The notes beneath the pieces are model-generated. The model did no database searches, had not been told where the DNA came from, and worked only from the letters and a program-made list of their open reading frames with translations. Source: Lateolabrax maculatus (taxonomy: Eukaryota > Chordata > Actinopteri > Acropomatiformes > Lateolabracidae). Taken from it: a stretch of DNA of 64,000 nt. A program made the translations under genes and the position numbers. The stretch covers positions 10,542,501-10,606,500 of the forward strand of contig CM062215.1 in assembly GCA_031216445.1 (NCBI GenBank), in the 5' to 3' direction. Shown here one piece after another: positions 11,401-21,400 of the stretch (its first letter is position 1; each line of letters opens with the position of its first letter).

Positions 11401-14015
11401 ACAGTCACTTCCCATGAAATTTCAGTGCAGCACCAATTCCCCAACACACCAGCTCCTACACACTCACACTGACTTTGATGCCACAGCTGCTCACGCAAAA
11501 ATTTCTGACCTCATCATTCGTATGTGAACAGCTGCCACAGCTGGCTTGAAACATAGTCTGAAATTATTATTACAATGTTGTATGTCCAAAATTCAAAGAC
11601 ATTGAGCAAAGCATCACCCATCTGTTTAAATACAAAAACCCACCCCTTCTTCTTTCAGGGAGCTGGGTGACAATCAGGTGAATGATTCACACAGACACGC
11701 AGAGATAAGACAAGACAGCTGATGTCGCTGACAGAGCAGGATGAGCTGGTTCCCCTAATCCGACCCTGCGCTGCTTGTATTGTACAAGCTTCTTCTGTCA
11801 ACAATACACATCTGACTGACTCCCCCTTTAGAGAACAGTGCCAATATTAACCTCTGACTCTGAAAGCAGTGATGTCTCTACTGTCGTGTCAATCATTAAA
11901 CAGACAGATGGCATGAGGGATCTGTGATGAGCACAAGAACAAAACGAACACCTCTGAAGTATAAAACCTGTTTAAACAGCTATTGCTTGTACTCTATTCT
12001 GTTTATGCTTAAACAGCCTTCAAAGTGGCAATCCTATGGTGCTAGTTGGACTAAAGATGTCAATATCTGATCATCAGTTTAAATGTAACCACTTATGTGT
12101 TAACAACGTCGAATGTATGAAACCCTGAATAATAATTATTAAACACGTTAATGCATATTTACTATGACCAAGACATGCTTATCACTTCAGGTTGTGTTAT
12201 CGGTTATTTGGGTGAAACTACAGTTCAAAATGCAACCAAGCCTCCGATGTAGTAGTGATTGATTTTACGATAAGAACGTGCTGTCTATCAAACCCCAACT
12301 ACTAGTACTTCCTTGCACAGTTTAAGATAAGAAAACCATTGAGCCTGGTTGAGACAATAAGAGGCTAGGAAGGGGAGGTGAGGACTGAGATTGGTTGTGA
12401 AACAATTAACCCTTCGGTGGGACACAGGGGGTCTCAGGGCTTTCACGCCAACATTCCTCATCTGATTTAGACCACGTGACTGCAGGTTCTCCTTACAGCC
12501 AGCATATCCTGGCAACCCTCAAATACATGTACATACACATATAGTGCAGGGACACGCTGCCTGCCATACCTGACATTTCAGCTGCTCTAGGAGAGAGACA
12601 GGCCACTGCACATATATATTTAAATGCCTCTCTCTCAGTGTCTCTTTTGCCTCACGCAGGGAGGTGGACCCTGGCTCTTTGCCAGCACGAAATGAAATGA
12701 TCTTTCCTCACAGTGTAATGCTTAGTCAATGCAAATATACATTCCTGCTAGAGCAAATGCAATGTGTATGCTTGCAGCAATTGCTGGCATTTTCACAAGT
12801 GACTGTGACAAGTGTTTGCGGATAGCAGTGTGTCTGAACACTTCTGTTATGAACCCCAAACACCCACACCACCGGCATTAAATATTCTTTTTGTTTCAGC
12901 ATTCAGGCTTCCGTACTTCACTTCTCAGGGTGGGGATTATTCAATGTCATACCCTAAACTTCCAGAAAACAGCTTTGCTTTCATGGGGTAAATACTTCAG
13001 AGAGGGTTGTGTACTCTGTGTGTGTGTATGTGTGTGTGGATGTGAGTGAGAGAGAGAGAGAGAGAGATTACTGTGGGAAGTAAGTGTGTGACTGCAGCCT
13101 GGCTCACGTGAGGAGCAGCTCAGGCAGACCGTTTTGATTGGACAGCAGGACGTGCACATGCTTTATGGCGAAGTAAATTAAATCTAGCCAGCAGCTGACT
13201 CAAGGGGTCCTGTCTCTACTCGAGAGTCATTCATTCATCGCCACTGTAAAAACAAAGCAGTATCCTATATGCACCGCACTGTTCACTGCAGCACTGAGAC
13301 ATCCTACCATAAATCTATTTTACAGCTTCACACGGCCACACAGTGTTCCTACTAGTGTTGTATTTATGTTTTATATTTTAACTGCTGGATATGTACTTCG
13401 GGTTAATGGGGCTGGTGTTGACCTTTTGATAAATATCAGACATTATTTATTCAGTGCCAATATGATGGCGGTTCCTGCCTGTCCACAGCTGCAGACAAAC
13501 TATTTATGACACCTGACTTTAAGTTTCATTGCTCGTCTGTGAATTAATTATTCATTTATAAGCCTAATGTGTCCCCGATCACTAAATCCTTCACGATCTG
13601 CAAGCAATTTCATTAGTCTGGGTTTAACTGGAGCGTTTCAGGGGCCTATACTGTTTATATGCTGTTTCAGAGGCTTTTGCATCCTGGCAAGCTAAATACA
13701 TGGTGTAAACATTGCCACAAAACAATGGCCATCAGTGACTTTGGTGTATAGGCAAAATCATTGAAATACCATATTGATTTTACTTACTACTAACAATAGT
13801 GTGCCACTGCAGATTTTGACCAGAATATAAATGGCAAGACACCTCTCTGCCAGGGAGGAAATGCCATCACACTGTCCATTACTTCATTTCCCTGGCTGTA
13901 TCACAGGGGACCAAACACAGACAGTGGGAGTGTGCACACACACACACACAGGACTCCACCTCACCTTAGTGCAGTAGAGCATCCAGACCTCGTACAGTCT
14001 CTCCTTGGATGCCAT
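307..14015 (-). CDS. nbeal1: NBEAL1 (neurobeachin-like 1), 5' part, partial
   Basis: Seven coding exons join in phase on the minus strand: 13965-14015, 4270-4361, 2663-2824, 2369-2450, 1953-2080, 1676-1758 and 307-392 (684 nt, 228 codons). The gene continues beyond the left edge. The start MASKERLYEVWMLYCTK closely matches the vertebrate NBEAL1 N-terminus, and later exons give RDPDYLKLWLEIF, EEIGTCSYIN, FCESLYDPYRNW and ESLKCCLLHLFGAIVAG, which also match NBEAL1 and fit NBEAL2 less well. From family knowledge, NBEAL1 is a very large cytosolic BEACH-WD40 protein linked to vesicle and Golgi trafficking; only its N-terminal armadillo-like part is here, and the BEACH domain lies outside. Intron 1 is about 9.6 kb. 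Exons 3 and 4 both use weak donors (GTCTG). The identity is strong by recognition; no alignment was run. Confidence 0.93.
393..2368. other. NBEAL1 introns between exons 4 and 7
   Basis: Apart from the exons listed under NBEAL1, this stretch holds only simple repeats: (CA)n next to the exon 7 acceptor at about 408-452 and (AC)n at 2089-2125 next to the exon 5 acceptor. Both (CA)n tracts sit within a few bases of a 3' splice site, so they form part of the polypyrimidine side as (TG)n on the transcript strand. I see no other gene. Confidence 0.5.
3118..3173. repeat. (GA)n microsatellite with CGAGAGAGAG units
   Basis: This is a purine tract built of repeated GAGAGAGCGA units within NBEAL1 intron 2, followed by about 240 bases of mostly purine sequence to about 3415. 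The open frames across it are simple-repeat artefacts. Confidence 0.85.
4499..4564. repeat. (GT)n microsatellite
   Basis: A near-perfect GT dinucleotide tract with a few GA interruptions in NBEAL1 intron 1, about 140 bases upstream of the exon 2 acceptor in transcript orientation. Confidence 0.9.
6480..6965. repeat. Dispersed fish repeat, two adjacent degenerate copies
   Basis: Two partial copies sit side by side. Both contain a 'gagatatttca / tatttcagtcttgaccaaac' type core, followed by 'actgacaaaccaacattgc' and a '...gctgctagcaaggct' end. The same core recurs at 21060-21180 (STRADB intron) and 39395-39500 (3' of TRAK2), so this is a multicopy element. The class is uncertain; no coding capacity is seen. 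Confidence 0.6.
7749..7804. repeat. (GT)n microsatellite
   Basis: A perfect GT dinucleotide tract of about 28 units in NBEAL1 intron 1. Confidence 0.95.
8142..8213. repeat. (GT)n microsatellite, left arm of an inverted pair
   Basis: About 36 GT units with one TC interruption near 8164-8165. It is followed after a spacer of about 120 bases by a (CA)n tract of similar length, so the two could pair on one strand. Confidence 0.95.
8337..8422. repeat. (AC)n microsatellite, right arm of an inverted pair
   Basis: An uninterrupted AC dinucleotide tract of about 43 units, complementary in orientation to the GT tract at 8142-8213. This is the longest perfect dinucleotide tract in the window. Confidence 0.95.
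9864..9891. promoter_or_regulatory. CRE palindrome plus TATA-like box in NBEAL1 intron 1
   Basis: A perfect TGACGTCA (CREB/ATF palindrome) at 9864-9871 is followed 12 bases later by TATTTAAA at 9884-9891. Both lie in an unusually GC-rich block (about 9590-9910) inside an AT-rich intron. On the plus strand this spacing resembles a compact inducible promoter. No downstream coding exon is evident, so it may be an intronic enhancer, a noncoding-RNA promoter or chance. Confidence 0.35.
13018..13070. repeat. (GT)n/(GA)n compound microsatellite
   Basis: A short GT-rich tract passes directly into an uninterrupted GA tract in NBEAL1 intron 1. Confidence 0.8.
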
Positions 14016-14760
14016 GGTGCCAGTGAGCGGGGCCCCTTCAGGCTGCGGTGTCCACCGAGGTCACTTCCCTGGCTGCTTCATGGTTTTTTTTAGTCATGAG
14101 CTAAACCTCTGCCGCCGGCCTCCGACGCTCGACATCACGTCCGTCCCACTCTGGCTGCTTTCAGGAAGATGCACAAATGGACGCTGGCAGCGGCAGAAAG
14201 TTTCCTACATTCACTCCATGGCAGGAGGGGAGCCGTGCAGTCCCAGGGAGGGCTTGGTGCAGCTGGGCCTCCTCTTCTTCTTCTTCTTCTTCTTCCTCTC
14301 GGAGGGGTATTCCCAGCAGTGTTTGCGCTACCTATGACAACACAGACAATTAGTTCTGGCGGAGGCGGATGTTTCGTCGCGGTCAAACGGCTGGCGACGC
14401 AACACCGAGCAGCCCCGGTAACGTTACTCCCGGTGCACTTTGAGCTGCCCCCGCTGGCTCACACGCCGAGGCGACGGTGCTTTAAACTACACGGCAAAAC
14501 ACACACACACACACACACACACCACGAACAGCGTCTGCTTCTGCCGGGCAGACCCGCCGCACGACGGCTCCGGTTTCCCTCCGCGACCTTACCTGGCCGT
14601 GCTAGCCGAAAGCTAGCTGTCAAAAAAAAAAAAGCCTATTTCTTTTTTTCTTTTTCTTTTTTTTTTTTCAGCCTCCCTTTCTCCTCCTCCTCCTCCTCCT
14701 CCTCATGTGACAGAGACGCCTCGTCCCCCCCAAAGCCTGCCCGGCTAGAGACGTGTCGTG
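14016..14760 (-). promoter_or_regulatory. NBEAL1 5'UTR and CpG-rich promoter region
   Basis: The bases directly upstream of the NBEAL1 start codon are GC- and CpG-rich compared with the AT-rich flanks, and have no clear TATA box. A possible 5'UTR donor on the minus strand lies near 14331 (CATAG followed by GTAGCG). The region contains a (CTT)n tract near 14274-14297 and polypurine/polypyrimidine runs at 14640-14705. The transcription start cannot be placed from sequence alone. Confidence 0.5.
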
Positions 14761-14843
14761 TGAATAAAGAAACGTATAAACACCTGATAAAATGTATTCA
14801 AGCCGTCGAGCGAAGTGAAGACCACTCACCTGTGTCAGGGAGA

Positions 14844-14845
<2 letters not shown>

Positions 14846-14892
<47 letters not shown>
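14846..14892. repeat. (CT)n microsatellite upstream of NBEAL1
   Basis: A perfect CT dinucleotide tract of about 23 units just beyond the CpG-rich NBEAL1 5' region. On the NBEAL1 transcript strand it reads (AG)n, a GAGA-type element often found near promoters. Confidence 0.9.
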
Positions 14893-15625
14893 AGTGCAAC
14901 TTCCTGTCGAAGCACGTTTGGATTCATTTCAAAATAAGAGAGAAAGTTTAACACCAAACCAGATTAAAAACACCCACACAAATACAGCAAAGATACTAAA
15001 TATAATGTTTAGTTTTATTCTACCTTTTCTCTATAGTTACGCTACCCCAAAAAATGACATTTGGTTACAAAAACATATAGTGTATTAAGGATATTTTTAT
15101 AATGTATGGGATTTCTCTTACAAATTCAATCAAAGGCAAGAAAATTATTCTGTACAGTATATGTAATGGTTTTATCATTAGTCACAGAGAAGTGGGGTTG
15201 CGAATGCTGTACAAAGAAGAAACACTGCTATGGTGTTGATTTTGCTATGAAAGAATATGCCCATTATGCAAAGGTAAAAACAAGAGTAAAATGCAAGATA
15301 GGTATTATGGTTTCAATGAACTATACTTAAATGGGATATTATGTGGAATATCTGACCAGATGTATTTCACCAGCTGTATTCTGTATGCACAATTAAAACG
15401 AGGTCTTAATTCGGTAGGCAAACCGGATACACGATACACTGCAGCAGCTGGCGCAAAAATACTACCAACGAAATGAACACATTCAGCCTAAAACTGAAAC
15501 ATTTATCGTGACACTCGGAGCGTTTGCGACAGTCCAGCCACTTTACGCTGTCGATGTGGAGCTGCGCGGTTGCTAGGCGCCGGTCCTGGGCTGCAGAGCT
15601 CCGTCGCTTCGTTGTGACGCTGCGC

Positions 15626-15638
15626 TGCCACCTGGTGG
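15626..15638 (-). promoter_or_regulatory. CTCF-like motif
   Basis: TGCCACCTGGTGG matches the reverse complement of the CTCF core consensus at every constrained position. It sits in a GC-rich patch (about 15500-15660) inside AT-rich intergenic DNA, about 1.5 kb upstream of NBEAL1. A further half-motif, GTTGCTAGG, resembling half of an RFX X-box, lies about 60 bases to the left. Binding is inferred from sequence only. Confidence 0.4.
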
Positions 15639-17785
15639 AGCCGCACGGCTGCTCCGCATGACTGGGTTTCACATGAACATATAGTAGTGTTTTGTCTTTA
15701 ATGCACTGCATCGCCAGGTCGCCTCTAGGCTACTTTGTTTATCCATCAGGACTCCTTTTTGGTTGAAAGGATGATACAGAAAAAAACACCTGAGTTACAG
15801 CCATTCACATAATGTGGAAAAAAGGTAAATAAACCAATACATCACAGCAATAATACAAGATAATATAAATCATATACTGTAATTAGATATAGTATATCTG
15901 TTATTACAAATCTGACATTATTATTATTATTATCTACCACAAGCTTTTGACTTGGAAATAAAGTGAATTACACTTATTTATTATATATATATATATAAGA
16001 CAGAGAGAGAGTAATGTGTCTTATCAAATTAGTCATGTAGGGTCCACAAAAAGCATTAAGACTAGAAAAGAAGCCACAGTGACATTAAGTTGTGATAAAC
16101 TGAATTTAACATAACATTATAGCTACCATTATTTATAAACAATCAGAAATAATTACTTGTATTTTACTTCCTGTGTCTTTACTACTCTAAACACTACCTC
16201 CAGCTTCCTGGATCGGTCCGGCCCTGAGGAGTGTCTCACACTTACCCGTGTAGATGAAGCCGTCACCATCCGCTCGCCTTTAATTGATATTATTAGATTG
16301 CCTACTAAGTAGTCTGGGGCTCTGCGGTACATTACCTTCCTTCATATTTGTCACAATTGTTCTTACCAGCTGGTTTGGTATTGAATTCGATTAGAAAAGC
16401 AAAAACCCCTCATATCTAAAATGTTGTGAGACAATCAGTCTTTTTTACAGCCAGATTAGAGCCAGATTACAGCAGCTCATAAAAGAGGCTTAGGGCTTTA
16501 AGAAGAAGAAGAAGAAAGAAGTGTGCATGGTACTGTGAAAACACACACACAGCACTTTTCTATCAACACAAATCTAAAAAGAAATCAATCAAGGCTAAGT
16601 GGAAGTTTAGAAATCAAATGTTGTTTATACATATATATCATTTATAATATGTGTATATATAAGGCTCATACAGCTACCATGTTTGATATGTACTGCGGAT
16701 CACAGTTCTCATACATAGCACACTTAATCACAGTTACAGATAGATCACCATATTCAGAATGCAGGTTTCACTCAAACATAAAGGCATTGTTGGAGAAGTG
16801 GTCACAGAACACGGTAAAAATATTCTTCTGTTGTATCACTAATGATCAGGGCAGGGGAGGTGTTCATCTACTGATGGTTTCTAACTCCTACATGGGACAC
16901 CAGATATATTCTGTTGCTCATGTGCTCTTTATGCACTTTGTCTTGTTTGTCATGGTCAAACACGTGATAGCATGTTTTTAAATGACTATACACAGACACT
17001 ATGTGCATATATGTTCAAACCTACAGCAGAATATATATTTACATATTTGATTGTGGCTAGCTTTTTAAATATTTTGGACATTAAGTTCAATGTCTGGTGG
17101 CTTCAAGGCAATAAAGTCTAAAGTTTGGAAGAGTTTAGATGTTGATTTTTGTATTATTACTTAATTATATAGATGGATAAATATATCAATTTGGGCCATA
17201 ATAATGCTCTAAGTTTTGGAAACATAGTTCCAATAATTTGAGGGATATAAACAGGAAAAAGGAAGTATGATGCTGCCATGGAGCCAGTTAGTTAACTGCT
17301 ATAAATGTAAACCTTTTTTTTATGATTTGTTTACATTTTGGAAAACTTGCACCATTAAAAGTATGCCAAATCAGCTATTTGCAGATCCTATAAGTAGTGC
17401 ACCCATGAATGTGTAGACAACCGTCACTGGATAACTTTGAAAACTGAAAAACGTGACCATTCTCAGGCAAGTTCTGGAGTTATAAGCTTCTTCTATGATT
17501 TCTAAGCGGATTTGCAGAGGTTTATTCACAATGGACATCAGAGATAACGATATCCTCAGAAAGTGTAAGTCACGCTGAATCTAAAAATATGTGTATTGTG
17601 CGTTAAGATTTGAGTTGTTACTCAAAGAGTACAAATTGCATTTCTCCGTCCAACCCACCCACCCCCCCGCCTCCCTCAACAACTGTTTGAAAACCTCTGA
17701 TAAAGATGAATATATATGCACATAGGTGTTGTAAATATATGTACCTCAGTATTCACTATTCACAGTCTGAATACACAATAACACT

Positions 17786-18032
17786 TTAAAGAAAAAATCC
17801 ACCCACACGTAGTCTTTCACTTATTTTGTCAGTACCTATTAGGAGTTAACTTTTTGGTGTACTCACTTAGATTCAGTTAATGAGGTCCTCCATTTTTCTG
17901 AATGACTTTAGAGGAGAAGAACAGGTACAATAGTCACCCAAAAAATGACCATTATCCATGAAAATATGAAAAGTACACTGTAAACTAACCATTTTTAACA
18001 ATGAAGTAATTCTGGGTGGACTTTTCCTTTAA
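17786..18032. mobile_element. TTAA-flanked MITE-like element (about 247 bp)
   Basis: The ends are imperfect inverted repeats: the left end reads TTTAAAGAAAAAATCCACCC and the right end, reverse-complemented, reads TTAAAGGAAAAGTCCACCC. Both sides are bounded by TTAA. There is no transposase reading frame. TTAA target duplication with short terminal inverted repeats suggests a piggyBac-type non-autonomous element; this class assignment is inferred. Confidence 0.5.
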
Positions 18033-18113
18033 CTCATAGTTGCCTTTTACCTTAGAGGAAGTGCATGATTATTAATCAACTTTAGTCTTTAGTTCTGTAA
18101 CTCGTTGACTGTC

Positions 18114-18114
<1 letters not shown>

Positions 18115-18185
<71 letters not shown>
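18115..18185. repeat. (TTA)n trinucleotide microsatellite
   Basis: A near-perfect TTA/ATT repeat of about 23 units between the MITE-like element and the STRADB 3' end. It produces poly-Tyr and poly-Asn pseudo-frames that are not genes. Confidence 0.95.
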
Positions 18186-18450
18186 GGATCCTTGCTATAT
18201 GATCAGAGCAGCTTCTTTGATCCAGCACTTTCACAGTCGCGTCACCAACCCATGACCCAGACTTCACATAAAGTATGCATCAGACAAACATCTAAAAAAA
18301 ACTACAAAACTACTTAAAAAAGGCTCAGAGAGTCGGGTTAATAATACAAAATAAAAGCACAGTAGAATTTGGCCTCATTGCTTTGCTTTGATTGTCTTGT
18401 GTTTGGCTTGCTAGTCAGGATTTGGAGACCGAGGGGCCGAGAATCGGAGG

Positions 18451-21400
18451 TTAGGAGAAGTCCCACGCAGCTTCAGCTGACGTCGGAGCATGGCAGGACG
18501 GGGCGGGGGGGCAGGATACTGGGGGGTCCTCGGGGCTGGTGAGGGGCACTGCTGGGTACATGAGGCTGAGGAAGGAGTCTCTGGTGTGCCTCTTCACCTG
18601 TCACAGAGCAACACAACTGCATTTCACAAGATTGTCTGGAATAAGTCAGCTGAGTTACGGTCTCTTTACTTCAGTTCAGTTGTTTAATTCTAGTTTTTAT
18701 CTGGTTATATAACAAATAGTTATTTATTCCATTTGTTATAACAAATGAAGTGGATTTGAACTATTTTTGTTTAACAAACGTACACAATAAAGCAATGAAG
18801 TAAAGAAAAGGGTTGATGTGTGAAGATTTGACACTTTACTCAAATATATTAAATAAGTTGCTTTCTTTGCATGATTTTTCCAGACGACAAAAACCCAGGG
18901 GAAGTTCACATGACAACAACTTTACAAGGAAGTCATTTTAGACAAAGGAACAGCTCCACTAAGAGGAGCTGGCATCGCGACTAGGAAACCCACCTGTTTG
19001 AAGAAGGCATGGGTCAACAGTGCAGATGCTGACGGCCTGTGGAAGATGAAAACAGGACAAACACACAAGATCTGTGAGCGCAATCACATCGGATCAAGAA
19101 TCAAATAAAGCTGACTGGCCCTTTAATGCGGCGACCTGCACTCGGGCTGCTGCTGCAGACACAGCTGGACCAGGTTGTGCAGGGTGGCCGAGTGGTTTTT
19201 GGGCGCGGGGCTCTGAGGTCGGTCGGCGGGGGGAGCGGTGGCGCTGTGCGTCAGGCTCCCGGTGGCCACGCTCTCCCCGATGCCCGAGTCCACCCCGGAC
19301 CGCGACACCTTCAGCCCCCCCAGCTCGCCCAGCGGGAAGGGAGCCACGTCCAGCAGGCAGCAGTGGGAGCCGCGCAGCTTCTGAAGCAGCATCTGGCGAA
19401 GGAAAGATTCAAACACTGATGCAAACTGCGGACGGATTTTGTAAGTTAGGTGAACCGATCCTTTAAAGCTAAAGATGCACATCCGTATTCTTCTTGAGCA
19501 GTCTGGATGGAAGTGTTTTCATTACCTGAGTGGGGGGCATGTCCTGGAAAGGCACCCGGCCGCTGACCAGCTCACAGGCCACAATACCTAAACTGTAGAT
19601 ATCCGACTTCACCCCGTAACCGTGCAGGTCCTACTGAGGACAACACCATGGGGACGGGAGAGACGGGACACATCAGAATAAGGCTGGAAAAGACTGACCG
19701 TAGTCTAGCTGAGCTCATACTGAGGAGCTCATGTCATACGGGAGTGTCCTAATGTCTTAATCTAGTGACTCCTGACCTGTCGCAGCAGCTCGGGGCTGAG
19801 CCAGGGCAGCAGGGCGGGGCTGTGGTGCGGCATGTCGAACACCGCCCTCATCCTCTTCCCCTCGCGCATCATACTGTAAACACTGTGGAGCCCTGAGAGG
19901 TAGACGCGCCCCTCCCCTGACAGCAGGATGTGACTGGCCTTCACCCCTCTGACAGGAGAGGAATATGTGGACAGACATTAAGATACAAGTATTTGTATAT
20001 TTTTTTTCTGCCCTTGTAATAGAGATGTATCTTATAACTTCTCTTGTCTCCCACTGACCGGTGAACGTAGCCCATCCGGTGCAGGTATTCCAATGCTTTG
20101 AGCACACCGTACAGCAGGTACGCTATCAGGGATTCACTCATTCCATCTGGGAAATATGTTCTCAGCAAGGTGTCTGCAGAGCCTGCAGGCAAGAGGAGGG
20201 GGAAAAGGACAGATGATCAGGTGATTCTAATGGGGAATCGGCAGCGATGCAAATTGTCAGCGCAATCATTTCGGCCAGGGCAAAAAAAAAAAACAAAAGG
20301 TTATTGAGGTGCGGCAGTGGCTGACCGTAGGCCATGAGCGGCGTGAGGACCCACAGCTGGCAGCAGGAGCTGAAGACCAGGCGAGAGGTCAGCAGGTTGG
20401 GGTGACGGAACAGCCTGGACAGCAGAACCTCGTTCTGGGGTTTGAGACACAATCAGGCATAAACAAAGCTGGATGGTAAGCAGCTAGTAGTTGATCGTGA
20501 GTTTACAGCTTCGCTAAAATAAGCTAAAAAGTGTATTTTTAAGTGAGTGTTTGTTTCTGGACGGCAGCTCACCATGAGCTGCAGCAGCTCCTCCTCGGTG
20601 CACTCGTCCAGGTTGGTTTGTTTGACGGCCACCAGCTGGCCAGTAGGGATGTGGCGTGCCATGTTCACCTGGCTCAGGTTATTGAAGCCCCTCCCTGTGA
20701 TACAGAGAATTTATTTTTGACAGTCATTTTGAAAGACCTGGGTGGGAAATCAGGTGCAATTTCAACTCTCTGCAAGCGCCTCGACCGCCGCGAGGGTCTG
20801 ACTCAGTGCCTCGGCGCTCTCACCCAGCTCGGACAGCAGCTGGTAGTGGGCTGGCTCGGCTGACAGCCCCGTGATGTCATCGCCACCCGCTGGCCCTTGC
20901 AGAGTGTATTCAGAACCGTCACAGCTCTGCAGGGACACACACATACACCTCACGCACATATATTCTGCATTTCTCTCAACACAGAGTGGATAATAGAAGT
21001 AACTCATCAAAGAAATTCAGCAGATAAACATGATTCAGTGTGTCATATTTAACTTTTGACCAGATGATGGCGCTAGAGTGAAGTTAAGGGATCACCAGAG
21101 TTGTTAGGATTTGTCTGAACAAAATTTCATGGCAATAGGTCTGATAGTTTTTGAGATATTTCAGTCTGGGCCAAACTAATAAGAAATATTGCAAAATGCA
21201 CATCAACTTCAATCCTCTATAACATAATCACAATTAGATTATGTTGTCACTCCTGTACAGCCCGAGTCCCAACTTTCACCTGTCTCTTCCCTGTAACTGA
21301 TAAAAACAAGAAGGTCACATTTTCAGAGTACAGAAATGTTTAGTGAAGAGGTAAAACAGCGCCATGCAAAATACTGGACTAACATTAAATATGCTTGTTG

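Larger units (their letters stand above)
4362..13964. other. NBEAL1 intron 1 (about 9.6 kb)
   Basis: This is the large first intron of NBEAL1. It contains several long CA/GT microsatellites, a dispersed repeat cluster at 6480-6965 and a GC-richer block at 9590-9910 with a CRE palindrome and a TATA-like element (listed separately). No other exon or RNA gene could be supported. Open reading frames here are short and without recognisable domains. Confidence 0.6.
14893..18450. other. Intergenic region between NBEAL1 and STRADB
   Basis: AT-rich DNA without recognisable genes. It holds a GC-rich patch with a CTCF-like motif (about 15500-15660), a TTAA-bounded MITE-like element (17786-18032) and a trinucleotide repeat (18115-18185). 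The lower part also serves as the STRADB 3' flank: a minus-strand AATAAA signal occurs at 17521-17526, but a nearer variant signal cannot be excluded. Confidence 0.5.

Noticed and set aside
14169..14951. A 260-codon plus-strand open frame opposite the NBEAL1 promoter
   Set aside because: It is made of CT, CTT and CA simple repeats plus CpG-rich promoter sequence and has no domain or splice support.
16523..16981. A 152-codon plus-strand open frame in intergenic DNA
   Set aside because: The composition is AT-rich, with Ile/Tyr/His/Met-rich low-information peptide, no recognised family and no codon bias.
18082..18317. Poly-Asn and poly-Tyr frames
   Set aside because: Caused by the (TTA)n microsatellite.
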